NCBI GenBank assembly: GCA_026414575.1
Contig: JAOAIS010000040.1
Coordinates: 1-33,480 of the forward strand
DNA length: 33,480 nucleotides
Source: Aquificaceae bacterium
Lineage (GTDB): Bacteria > Aquificota > Aquificia > Aquificales > Aquificaceae
Reading direction: 5' to 3'
Shown: piece by piece, positions 1-7,420 of the stretch
Layout of the letters: each line of letters begins with the position of its first letter
How positions within the stretch are numbered: the stretch's first letter is position 1
Translations under genes and position numbers: made by a program
Notes under the pieces: generated by a model
Database searches by the model: none
The model's input: the letters and a program-made list of their open reading frames with translations, nothing else
Told to the model about the DNA's origin: nothing

Positions 1-587
1 CTATGCTTGAAGAGCATCAGGAAGACATATCCATAATGGCTGGTCTTCTTGAACCTGAAAATAGAACAACCTTCTACAGCAGGGCACCTCTTATAAAGAG
101 AGTTCTCTACAGACTTCCTTGGCTTGTGCTTGGTCTTGGTGGGGGTATGGTAGCGGCTGGTGTTGTGACAGCCTTTGAGAAAGAGCTGGAGAGGAATGTG
201 GCCATTGCCTTTTTTATACCAACGGTGGTATACCTTGCGGACGCAGTAGGAACGCAGACGGAAGCCATAGTGGTAAGGTCTCTGGCAATGGGAGAAATGG
301 TCAGGGTGGACAAAGAGACCCTTACCGCCTCCGCCATCGGACTGAGTCTTTTTCTCTTCAGTCTTTTTGTTATAGCCCTTTTCTGGAAAGACATGAGCAT
401 AGCCCTTGTGGTCTCGCTTGCTATATTACTTGCTTCCTCCGTGGCTGGGTTGATTGCCTCAGTCCTTCCCAAGTTTTTTGACCGCATGGGTACTGACCCT
501 GCCTACGGAAGTGGTCCACTCGCCACGGTTATACAGGATGTTATATCTGTTGCTCTATACCTTTTGGTGTGTTCCCTCCTACTCTAA
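1..587 (+). CDS. mgtE: MgtE-type Mg2+ transporter, C-terminal membrane domain (5' end outside window)
   Basis: This is the membrane half of an MgtE/SLC41-type magnesium channel. The open frame runs off the left edge, so the ATG at base 3 need not be the true start. The visible 194 residues begin with a segment like the connecting helix of MgtE (HQEDISIMAGL). Five hydrophobic segments follow, as expected for the family's C-terminal domain. The conserved late motif is present as DPAYGSGPLATVIQD, which in known MgtE proteins lies in the ion-conducting region. The cytoplasmic N and CBS domains would lie upstream of the window. The product should sit in the inner membrane and admit Mg2+. The family call is firm. 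Whether a full regulatory half exists cannot be seen here. Confidence 0.85.
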   Translation, partial: MLEEHQEDISIMAGLLEPENRTTFYSRAPLIKRVLYRLPWLVLGLGGGMVAAGVVTAFEKELERNVAIAFFIPTVVYLADAVGTQTEAIVVRSLAMGEMVRVDKETLTASAIGLSLFLFSLFVIALFWKDMSIALVVSLAILLASSVAGLIASVLPKFFDRMGTDPAYGSGPLATVIQDVISVALYLLVCSLLL

Positions 588-694
588 CATATACACTTTC
601 GAAAGAAAATACCGCAAAATTTTGAAAAAATCTAAAGACAAACTCTAAAAGAAAAATTACATTCCAAGATTGTGAAACCCAAAGGAGGTAAGGT

Positions 695-1753
695 ATGGAC
701 AGGAGAGCCTTCATAAAGTTAACCTTTAGTGGCCTGGCTTATTCCATAGTACCCTTCAAGTTTGCCCAGGGTTTGCAAAATTCAAAGCTAATAAGGCTTA
801 ACTACTCATTGGAGCTTACTCAGAAAGGCTTTTTCAGAATCTGGCATCCTGTTCCCATGAGCACCTTTTATCAGAGACTTCTTGACATTGAAGTTAGAGG
901 AAATCCTTCAAGGGTCAGGATTACTCAGGATGAGGTTTACCGTGCGCCCATACTCTACATGGAATTTCATGGGCACGAGGACAAAAAGCTTGCTAATGTT
1001 GACTTTTATGTGGAGATTGGGGAAAGGGAAGCTATAGCCTGGAATAAGCTGCCATCAAGCAACTCGAAAATTCCGCCAGAGGTAGCCTTTTATCTTAAGC
1101 CTACCACTCACATACAAACCGATGGCATAGTGAGGGATTATGCTATGAGGATAACAAGGGGGAGAAAAACAGACCTTGAAAAGGTAAAAGCTATATACGA
1201 TTGGGTTGTGGAAAACACTTTTAGAGACCCGAAGGTTCTGGGTTGTGGCACTGGAGATGTAAAAACCATGCTGGAGAGTGGCTACTTTGGCGGAAAATGC
1301 ACGGACATAAACTCTCTGTTTGTGGCCCTTTGCAGAGCTTCTGGAGTGCCTGCCAGGGAGATTTTTGGAATAAGGGTTTTGCCTTCAAGACTCTCAAGGG
1401 GTATATCCTCTGTTGAGGGTGATGCCACAAAGGCTCAACATTGCAGGGCAGAGTTCTATATAGGTCGGTGGATACCAGCAGACCCTGCGGATGTAAGAAA
1501 GCTAATGCTCGAAGAAGGGCTTAATCTTAACCATCCAAAGGTAAAGGAGGTTCGTAGTTTCATGTTTGGAGGGTGGGATGTCCACTGGATAGCCTTTAAC
1601 TATGCAAGGGACTTTAGGTTAAAGCCGCCTACTAAAGACGATGAACCAATAAACGAGTTTATGTATCCTATAGCAGAGCTGGAAGGACGCATAATTGATA
1701 GATATAGGTTAACCTTTGAGCATTCAAGATATACTGTGGAGGCTTTGCTATGA
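695..1753 (+). CDS. Transglutaminase-like domain protein, Tat-type N-terminus
   Basis: The 352-residue product starts with an RRAFIKL motif followed by a hydrophobic stretch, resembling a twin-arginine export signal, so it is probably folded before export. The second half carries a transglutaminase-like (papain-fold) core: GKCTDINSLFVALCR holds the likely catalytic Cys, HCRAEFY the His and PADPADV the Asp, at about residues 205-270. Such domains act as proteases, transglutaminases or amidases, and the substrate cannot be told. The start is fixed by a strong ribosome site, aaaggaggt, 6-8 bases before the ATG. It lies alone between the mgtE-like gene, after a 107-base A/T-rich gap, and the convergent glnE, 11 bases away. 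Family call good; function unknown. Confidence 0.8.
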   Translation: MDRRAFIKLTFSGLAYSIVPFKFAQGLQNSKLIRLNYSLELTQKGFFRIWHPVPMSTFYQRLLDIEVRGNPSRVRITQDEVYRAPILYMEFHGHEDKKLANVDFYVEIGEREAIAWNKLPSSNSKIPPEVAFYLKPTTHIQTDGIVRDYAMRITRGRKTDLEKVKAIYDWVVENTFRDPKVLGCGTGDVKTMLESGYFGGKCTDINSLFVALCRASGVPAREIFGIRVLPSRLSRGISSVEGDATKAQHCRAEFYIGRWIPADPADVRKLMLEEGLNLNHPKVKEVRSFMFGGWDVHWIAFNYARDFRLKPPTKDDEPINEFMYPIAELEGRIIDRYRLTFEHSRYTVEALL

Positions 1754-1764
1754 TTTTTAAAACA

Positions 1765-4545
1765 TCAATCAAAAACTTCGAGGAACAGCCCCCTTAGCTT
1801 TTTCATATAATCCTGCACTCTTTCCCGAAGCTCTTCCGAATGCATGCCCAGAGAACTTGCTACCTTAATCATGTCTTGTGGTCCAAGCACAGAACCAGCG
1901 GACTCTTTGGAAAGTCTTAACCTGGTCTCCACTAGCCTCAAAAAGGTATAGGCTTCGTATACTTCTCTTAGTAGTCGGTGCTTGGACATCAAGGCGTGGC
2001 ATGCCCTCATCATGGAAGGTTCACGCAATCTTTCCAAAAGCGTATAGTACTGAATTATGAACTCTGCATCTATAAGCCCACCTGCATAAAACTTGAGATC
2101 TGTAATGCCCCTTCCCCTTTTTGCATTACCTTCCAGCGCAAACCTCATGTCCCTAATCTCTCTCCTTTCCCTCTCTCCAATAGGTTTTTCAAAGAGGAAA
2201 TTTCTAAGTAAGCCCTCAAACTCATTCTTAAGCATCTCTTCTCCTACCACATACCTGCACCTGGTCCAGGCAAGCCTCTCCCAGGTCCTTGCTTGATTTA
2301 GGAAGTACTCTCGGTAAAAATTTATGTATGGCGTAATCTCGCCAGCTCCACCCATAGGCCTTAGCCTAAAATCCACCTTGTAAAGGTAGCCTTCTGAGGT
2401 ATGTTTTGTCAAAAAGGCTATAAATTCCTGAGCCTTTTTTGTTTTTTCTTCCCCAGCCATGCCCGAGACAAACACAAGGTCAAGGTCTGAGCCTACCGTG
2501 AGTTCGGCGCTTCCATACTTACCAAGGGCTATAAGAAGCATGTTCTTCATCTGCAGGTCTTCCCAAAGCCTCTGAAGCAAAAAGTCTGCAAGTACCGCCA
2601 ACTTCTCAAAAAATTCAAAGAGCTTTCTGTGTCTATCGTCCTTCTTTACTAGGTATACAAGTGCTATTCGGATTTCCCAAACCCTTTTGAAGCGACGGTA
2701 TAGGTCCTCTTGGGTCAAGTTAAGAGTTTTTCTGTACCTTTCAAACTCGTCCAGAAACTGCTCTGGTTTTGGAAAGTCCTGATAGAGTGTAAGCACATCC
2801 TCCACCAAGTCTGGATACCTGCTTATAAGGGTAGAGAGATAGGAGGAGAGGGAAAAGATTTTGCACAGACTTTTGTTTACATTTTCCTTTGCAGGGCTCA
2901 GAATCACCTTCCTGCCAGTTGGGTTGGAGAAAAACTTGTCAAAATTGGAGAGTGTCTCGTCGGGGTCCATTGCTTGGGACATGCTTTCCATAATTTGGGG
3001 TAGCAGGTTTATTAGGGTTTGCTTTTCCTGATTGGATAGCTTTATACCTTCCCTGCCTGTTATGTAGCTGGAAAGTATATTAAAGGCCCTTGTTGGGTCT
3101 TTGAAGCCGTATCCTTTAAGGACCTCCTTTGCCTCTTCTAAGTCTCCCTTTAACAAAACACGCTGTATGGGATAAAGCTCTTCTTCCTTCTGAGAGGGCA
3201 TTATGCTTGAGAATATTAGGCTGATACCGCTCATAAATTCTCTGTAGGTTTCCATAAAGGCCCTTTTTTCCATACCCATAGTTTTGGCGAGCCTGTCTAT
3301 GTCGGAGTCTGAGAAGCTCTGGGTAGGCACGCAGTTATGGATTTGCACCTTATGCTCAAGCCTTCTTAGAAACTCGTAAGCCCTTTCCAGAAACAGGGCC
3401 TCCTCGTTGGAAAATACACCCTTTTGATTGAGCTTCCATATGGCTCTGAAGGTGTTACTCTCCTTGAGGAAGGGGAACTTACCCCCAAGCAGTAAAATAA
3501 GGGATTGAACTGCAAACTCCGCTTCCCGTATACCGCCCTCACCGGTTTTAACATTGTGCTTACTAAGAAATTTTTTCTTGGCTTCGCTGGCAATCTGTGC
3601 CTTTATAAGCCTTATCTCATCCACTATCCTGTAGTCCACTGACTTTCTAAATACGAAGGGCTCCCTAACTTCATTATCGAAGGCTTTGTAGAGATTCTCG
3701 TTGCCTGCGCAGTATCTTGCCCTTAGCAAGGCAAACCTTTCCCAAGTCCTTCCGTAGGACTCGTAATATAGCTCCGCACCTCTTAAGGACATGCTAATGG
3801 GTCCTGACTTGCCAAAGGGTCTTAAATCCAAATCTACCTCGTAGGGCTTCCCTTCGGGTGTTATCTGTGTCATGAGTTTGAAGACTTTTTGAAATACCTT
3901 CGAGAAGAACTCCACGAGGCTCAGCTTACCCGCGTTACCCTTGTCTGAGGAATGGATGAACATAAGGTCTATGTCCGAGTAGTAGTTGAGCTCGTAACTA
4001 CCGAGCTTGCCCAAGGCTATTACAAGGCCCGTTGCTGGTTTACCATCTTCTTCCAGAGGCTTTCCATAAAGGTTTTCCATCTCCGCAAAGGCCCTCTCGT
4101 AGCAGAGCTGGAGCATAGCATCTGGCAGTTGAGAGTATTCATGAAGAAGGTCTTGAAGTCCTGCGGTGCCAAGAATATCCTTTGCCATAATCCTCATCAG
4201 CTCTCGATGTCTGTAGTAGGCTAAACCCTTTGAAAACGCCTCATCGGACATTGTGTCGGAGACTATGGTTTTCAACTCAGTTAGGTAAGCATCCCTGTCC
4301 TTGAAAACATACCAAAGACCTGGTATTGTCTTCTGAAAATCTTCGGGGTGGTTTATTAGGAACTTCCTTATGCATTCAGACTGGTCAAGGAGTTCCAGAA
4401 GCAAGATAAATCGCCTCTCGTTTAGATACTCAATAAGGCTTGTTGGCTCTGGATGTTTCTTCAATAGCTCTTCGAGGCTCTCCTTAGCCCTTTGGAGGTT
4501 GTAAACCTTCTCCTCTGCCTTCTGCCACCATTCTTGGGGAAACAT
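1765..4545 (-). CDS. glnE: Glutamine synthetase adenylyltransferase/deadenylylase (GlnE)
   Basis: A 926-residue protein, close to the usual length of about 950. It carries two nucleotidyltransferase cores of the GlnE type, each with G-S followed by D-x-D: ALGKLGSYELNYYSDIDL near residue 180, and ALGKYGSAELTVGSDLDL near residue 675. In the known enzyme one core removes and the other adds AMP on glutamine synthetase, under control of PII, so this gene tunes nitrogen assimilation in the cytoplasm. No glnA or glnB lies in the window. The ATG has no Shine-Dalgarno, but a TAGAAT hexamer ends 6 bases before it, suggesting a leaderless mRNA. It is transcribed divergently from the Rrf2 pseudogene. No lesion is seen. 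Confidence 0.95.
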   Translation of the reverse strand: MFPQEWWQKAEEKVYNLQRAKESLEELLKKHPEPTSLIEYLNERRFILLLELLDQSECIRKFLINHPEDFQKTIPGLWYVFKDRDAYLTELKTIVSDTMSDEAFSKGLAYYRHRELMRIMAKDILGTAGLQDLLHEYSQLPDAMLQLCYERAFAEMENLYGKPLEEDGKPATGLVIALGKLGSYELNYYSDIDLMFIHSSDKGNAGKLSLVEFFSKVFQKVFKLMTQITPEGKPYEVDLDLRPFGKSGPISMSLRGAELYYESYGRTWERFALLRARYCAGNENLYKAFDNEVREPFVFRKSVDYRIVDEIRLIKAQIASEAKKKFLSKHNVKTGEGGIREAEFAVQSLILLLGGKFPFLKESNTFRAIWKLNQKGVFSNEEALFLERAYEFLRRLEHKVQIHNCVPTQSFSDSDIDRLAKTMGMEKRAFMETYREFMSGISLIFSSIMPSQKEEELYPIQRVLLKGDLEEAKEVLKGYGFKDPTRAFNILSSYITGREGIKLSNQEKQTLINLLPQIMESMSQAMDPDETLSNFDKFFSNPTGRKVILSPAKENVNKSLCKIFSLSSYLSTLISRYPDLVEDVLTLYQDFPKPEQFLDEFERYRKTLNLTQEDLYRRFKRVWEIRIALVYLVKKDDRHRKLFEFFEKLAVLADFLLQRLWEDLQMKNMLLIALGKYGSAELTVGSDLDLVFVSGMAGEEKTKKAQEFIAFLTKHTSEGYLYKVDFRLRPMGGAGEITPYINFYREYFLNQARTWERLAWTRCRYVVGEEMLKNEFEGLLRNFLFEKPIGERERREIRDMRFALEGNAKRGRGITDLKFYAGGLIDAEFIIQYYTLLERLREPSMMRACHALMSKHRLLREVYEAYTFLRLVETRLRLSKESAGSVLGPQDMIKVASSLGMHSEELRERVQDYMKKLRGLFLEVFD

Positions 4546-4565
4546 ATTTATATTCTAGTGCCACC

Positions 4566-4593
4566 TTGCATTAGGATCTTTAGGTTATATAAT
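4566..4593 (+). promoter_or_regulatory. Probable sigma70 promoter of the dead Rrf2 gene
   Basis: TTGCAT (4566-4571) and a perfect TATAAT (4588-4593) are 16 bases apart. The -10 box ends 8 bases before the pseudogene's ATG at 4602, and there is no Shine-Dalgarno. The promoter looks intact although the gene is dead. Confidence 0.6.
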
Positions 4594-4601
4594 CTATTTT
4601 C

Positions 4602-5025
4602 ATGGTATACTCAGAAGCTATCAAATACGCCCTGTTAGTCCTCGCTTATTTGTCTTTGAACAGGGGTAGGCTCGTTAAGGTTGAGTAGATTGCGGAAGCC
4701 CAAAGAATCCCTAAGCCTTTTATCTCTGAGATTCTACACAAATTGGCAAAGTAGAGGATTCTAAAGTCCTACAAGGGACCTACTGGCGACTTCACCTTGA
4801 CAGCGCCTCCAGAGGAGATAAATATTGTGGATGTTGTAAAGCATCTGGATGAAGACTATAAGCTGGATTAGTGTGCTTTGAGAAGGGGCAGATACGAGGA
4901 TTGGCATGGCTCGCCTTGTGCGGTTCATTGACCGATGGACGGAGCTGAGGGAGAAAATCCTTGAAGACCTAACTACAGTTACGGTGGCAGAACTTGCAGA
5001 TGTAGAAAGCAAGCGCAAACAGTAG
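4602..5025 (+). pseudogene. Broken Rrf2-family transcriptional regulator
   Basis: Reading through stops gives a clear Rrf2-family protein: MVYSEAIKYALLVLAYL, IPKPFISEILHKLAK, SYKGPTGDFTL, PPEEINIVDVVKHLD and CALRRGRYEDWHGSPCAVH. Three in-frame TAG codons interrupt it at 4686, 4752 and 4869. A frameshift near 4929-4931 is then needed to continue as RWTELREKILEDL to a final TAG at 5023. Rrf2 proteins bind DNA with a winged helix, and many hold an Fe-S cluster. Here only the first Cys of the usual cluster (4872) and a second (PC, about 4917) remain. The gene cannot give a full protein without several repairs. It lies directly upstream of another broken gene. Confidence 0.85.
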
Positions 5026-5033
5026 TTGATGTC

Positions 5034-5945
5034 ATGAAGGTGCATGCTTGGTTGAGTGAAGAGAGGAAAAAGGAGGTGCTTTGCAGAGCTTGCAGTCATA
5101 GGTGCCCTCTGGAGGAGGGTGAGCGCGGACGCTGTGGTGCAAGGGTAAGTGAGGAAGACAGACTCTACCTTACCACCTATGGGCTCTCTCTGCTATAAAT
5201 GTGGACCCCGTAGAGAAAAAGCCCCTTTACCATTTTTACCGGGCACGCCTGGTCTCTCTTTGGGGACTTTTGGATGCAAACCCTCCTGCAAGTTTTGCCA
5301 GAACTGGGAGATTCCCAGTATGCTCAGGACATGGAATACATTACCTTTGGCAAGCATATGAGTCCACCATTTTCTTTGAGTTTGCCTACGGTATTATGAG
5401 GCTGGTAAGGAAGAAGGGTATAAGAAATGTTTTTCAACGGCTATGAGATGGAAGAGGTCCCGGATATAGTCCTTGCCTATTTAGACGCCATGAATATAGA
5501 CCTTAAGTCCTTTTCCGATGAATTTTACAAGAATATATGCGGGGCAGGACTAAAGCCAGTTCTCAAAACCATAGAGCAAGCCTTCAAAAGGGGTATATGG
5601 ATTGAGATACAACCCTTCTGATACCGAACCACAAAAATTCGGAAAAGGAGATAAGGGAGATAGCGCGTTTTATCAAAGATCTTTCTGAGGATATACCCTG
5701 GCTATATCTAAGTTTTTCCTGCCCACAGGGTGCTACGCGTGAGCACTGCCCCACCCGGTAAGCTCATAAAGGCACGCCAGATGGGAAAGGAAGAAGGACA
5801 AAGGTTTGTCTATGTGGGCAACTATCCAAAAAAAGGACCTTGGGTCTAACTACTGCCACTCTTGCAGGGGCATAGTTATAGAGAGGTTGGGCTACCATGT
5901 AGCAAGTCCTATTAAAGATGGCAGCGCCCCTGATGTTTTTATGAG
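5034..5945 (+). pseudogene. amrS: Broken AmrS-type (AmmeMemoRadiSam system) radical SAM gene
   Basis: Pieces in all three frames line up with one AmrS-type protein. The N-terminal LCRACSHRCPLEEGERGRCG runs from 5034 to a TAA at 5196. NVDPVEKKPLYHF follows at about 5198-5236, then LSLGTFGCKPSCKFCQNWEI (radical SAM Cx3Cx2C, about 5250-5310). ESTIFFEFAYG and KKGIRNVF come next, then NIDLKSFSDEFYKNICG and finally RFVYVGNYPKKGPWV near 5800-5840. At least four frameshifts or stops, and apparently a short deletion around 5320-5350, separate them. AmrS partners Memo-like and AMMECR1-like proteins of poorly known function; neither is in the window. Pieces in order but out of frame point to decay of a once complete gene. 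Confidence 0.85.
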
Positions 5946-5967
5946 CTTTCTGATGTTGGGAGCTAAG

Positions 5968-6041
5968 CGTGTCCGGGGGGATTCGAACCCCCGACCTTGG
6001 GTTCCGGAGACCCACGCTCTATCCAGCTGAGCTACGGACAC
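5968..6041 (-). tRNA. tRNA-Arg (anticodon CCG)
   Basis: The reverse strand folds as a complete cloverleaf. Acceptor GTGTCCG pairs with CGGACAC, D stem GCTC with GAGC, anticodon stem TGGGT with ACCCA, and T stem GGGGG with CCCCC around the loop TTCGAAT. The anticodon is CCG (6007-6005), reading the Arg codon CGG. The discriminator base is G and no CCA is encoded. The variable loop is the short standard type. It is divergent from murC with only 20 bases between. Confidence 0.97.
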
Positions 6042-6049
6042 TGCAGAGA

Positions 6050-6058
6050 TATAATATA
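6050..6058. promoter_or_regulatory. Overlapping -10 boxes for murC (+) and tRNA-Arg (-)
   Basis: On the plus strand TATAAT (6050-6055) ends 6 bases before the murC ATG, so murC mRNA should be leaderless or nearly so. On the minus strand TATATT (6058-6053), with TTAACC (6081-6076) 17 bases upstream, is placed to start the tRNA just before 6041. The two -10 boxes share bases 6053-6055. The murC -35 would fall inside the tRNA gene and is poor. Confidence 0.6.
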
Positions 6059-6061
6059 CCC

Positions 6062-7420
6062 ATGTTCCGAGAGAAGGTTAAAAGTTTCCATTTTGTGGGC
6101 ATAGGGGGAATAGGCATGAGTGGTATAGCCCAAATCCTTCTGGAGATGGGCTATGAGGTTTCAGGCTCTGACTTGAAGGAGAATAAGAACATAGAGCTAC
6201 TAAGAAAAAAGGGGGCAAAGGTATTCATAGGACACAGGGAAGAAAATGTGATGGGTGCTCATGTGGTCGTATATTCTTCGGCGGTCTCCGAAGACAACCC
6301 TGAGATAAAAAGGGCAAAATCTGTAGGCGTACCGGTCATACCTAGGGGGGAGATGCTTGCGGAGCTCTTCAGGCTGGGTGAGGGTATAGCAGTCTGCGGC
6401 TCTCATGGTAAGACTACCACAACTTCCATGATAGCCCATGCCTTCCACATGGCAGGCTATGACCCCACCGTGCTTATAGGGGGAGTGCTTCAGAGTCTTG
6501 GTTCTAATGCAAAGCTTGGCAGGGACAAGCTCATCATATCGGAGGCAGACGAGAGCGATGGAAGTTTCCTAAAACTCCTGCCTACAGTTGCGGTAATCAC
6601 CAACATTGATAGGGAGCATATAGGTTTTTATAAGGACCTTGAAGACATCAGGAAGGCCTTCATGAAGTTTTCAGAAGCAGTTCCTTTTTATGGTTTTGCA
6701 GTGATGAACCTAGAGGATGAAAACTGCAAACAGATAGCGGAAAAGACCCACAGAAGAGTTGTAGGCTATGGCATACAGGAAGAGGCCAACATCAATGCAA
6801 GGAAGTTAAGACTTGTAGATGGTAGGTATCTCTTTGAGATCTGGCATGATGGTAAGGTACTGGGAGAAGTCCATTTGGGTGTACCGGGACTGCACAATGT
6901 ATATAATGCCCTTGCGTGTGCTTGTGTGTGTCTCGAGGCAGGTATAGACTTTAAATGCATAAAGAAAGCCTTGGAAAGCTTCAAAAACGCAGAAAGAAGG
7001 CTTGAGTTAAAAGGCTACCACAGGGAAAGCCCCGTATATGACGATTACGGACACCATCCCACGGAAATAAGAGCTGTTTTGAGGGCCATGAGGGATATGT
7101 ATCCAGACAGGAGGATTCTGCTTGTTTTTCAGCCCCACCGTTATTCAAGAACTCACTACCTTTTTGAGGATTTTGTTCAAGCACTAAAGGAGTCGGACCT
7201 ATGCCTTCTTACGGAAATCTATCCAGCGGGGGAGGAGAATATTTATGGAGTTAGCGCAGTGGAGCTTGCCAAAAAATCTAACTGCCTTTTCTGTCCAACA
7301 AGGGAAGAAGTTTTTGAAAGGCTTGAAGAACAAAACCTGGAAGACAAGGTTATCCTCTTTATGGGTGCGGGGAGCATATCCAAGTGGTGCGAAGAGTTTT
7401 TGGCTTTGGGAAGGGTATGA
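6062..7420 (+). CDS. murC: UDP-N-acetylmuramate--L-alanine ligase (MurC)
   Basis: MurC adds L-alanine to UDP-MurNAc, the first amino-acid step of peptidoglycan synthesis, in the cytoplasm. The 452-residue product has the N-terminal GIGGIGMSG loop (residues 13-21), the ATP loop GSHGKTTTT near 113-121, EADESDGSF near 160, NIDREH, and DDYGHHPTEI near 326. All are typical Mur ligase motifs, and the length is normal. The frame stays open upstream across the tRNA, but that extension reads the tRNA antisense and is rejected; the ATG at 6062 fits the family's N-terminus. There is no Shine-Dalgarno, but TATAAT ends 6 bases upstream. The stop overlaps the recJ start as ATGA, implying translational coupling. 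Confidence 0.97.
   Translation: MFREKVKSFHFVGIGGIGMSGIAQILLEMGYEVSGSDLKENKNIELLRKKGAKVFIGHREENVMGAHVVVYSSAVSEDNPEIKRAKSVGVPVIPRGEMLAELFRLGEGIAVCGSHGKTTTTSMIAHAFHMAGYDPTVLIGGVLQSLGSNAKLGRDKLIISEADESDGSFLKLLPTVAVITNIDREHIGFYKDLEDIRKAFMKFSEAVPFYGFAVMNLEDENCKQIAEKTHRRVVGYGIQEEANINARKLRLVDGRYLFEIWHDGKVLGEVHLGVPGLHNVYNALACACVCLEAGIDFKCIKKALESFKNAERRLELKGYHRESPVYDDYGHHPTEIRAVLRAMRDMYPDRRILLVFQPHRYSRTHYLFEDFVQALKESDLCLLTEIYPAGEENIYGVSAVELAKKSNCLFCPTREEVFERLEEQNLEDKVILFMGAGSISKWCEEFLALGRV

Noticed and set aside
588-694. Promoter TTGAAA...TAAAAG before the transglutaminase-like gene
   Set aside because: Spacer of 18 and a weak -10 in a very A/T-rich gap; too uncertain to list as a feature.
1878-4224. 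Plus-strand open frames inside glnE
   Set aside because: They are antisense shadows of a long, motif-verified gene and have no supporting signals.
4686-4871. TAG recoding (pyrrolysine or readthrough) in the Rrf2 gene
   Set aside because: Neighbouring genes use TAG as normal stops, and the gene also needs a frameshift, so decay is simpler.
5034-5945. Selenocysteine or programmed frameshift in the AmrS-type gene
   Set aside because: Too many lesions in all three frames and a likely deletion; programmed events do not explain it.
5969-6061. Upstream extension of murC giving an N-terminus GGIRTPDLGFRRPTLYPAELR
   Set aside because: It reads the tRNA-Arg gene antisense, a well-known false extension; the MurC family starts at the ATG at 6062.
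7384-7416. Earlier GTG start for recJ
   Set aside because: It lies inside murC; the ATGA overlap at 7417 with a purine-rich site just upstream is more natural.
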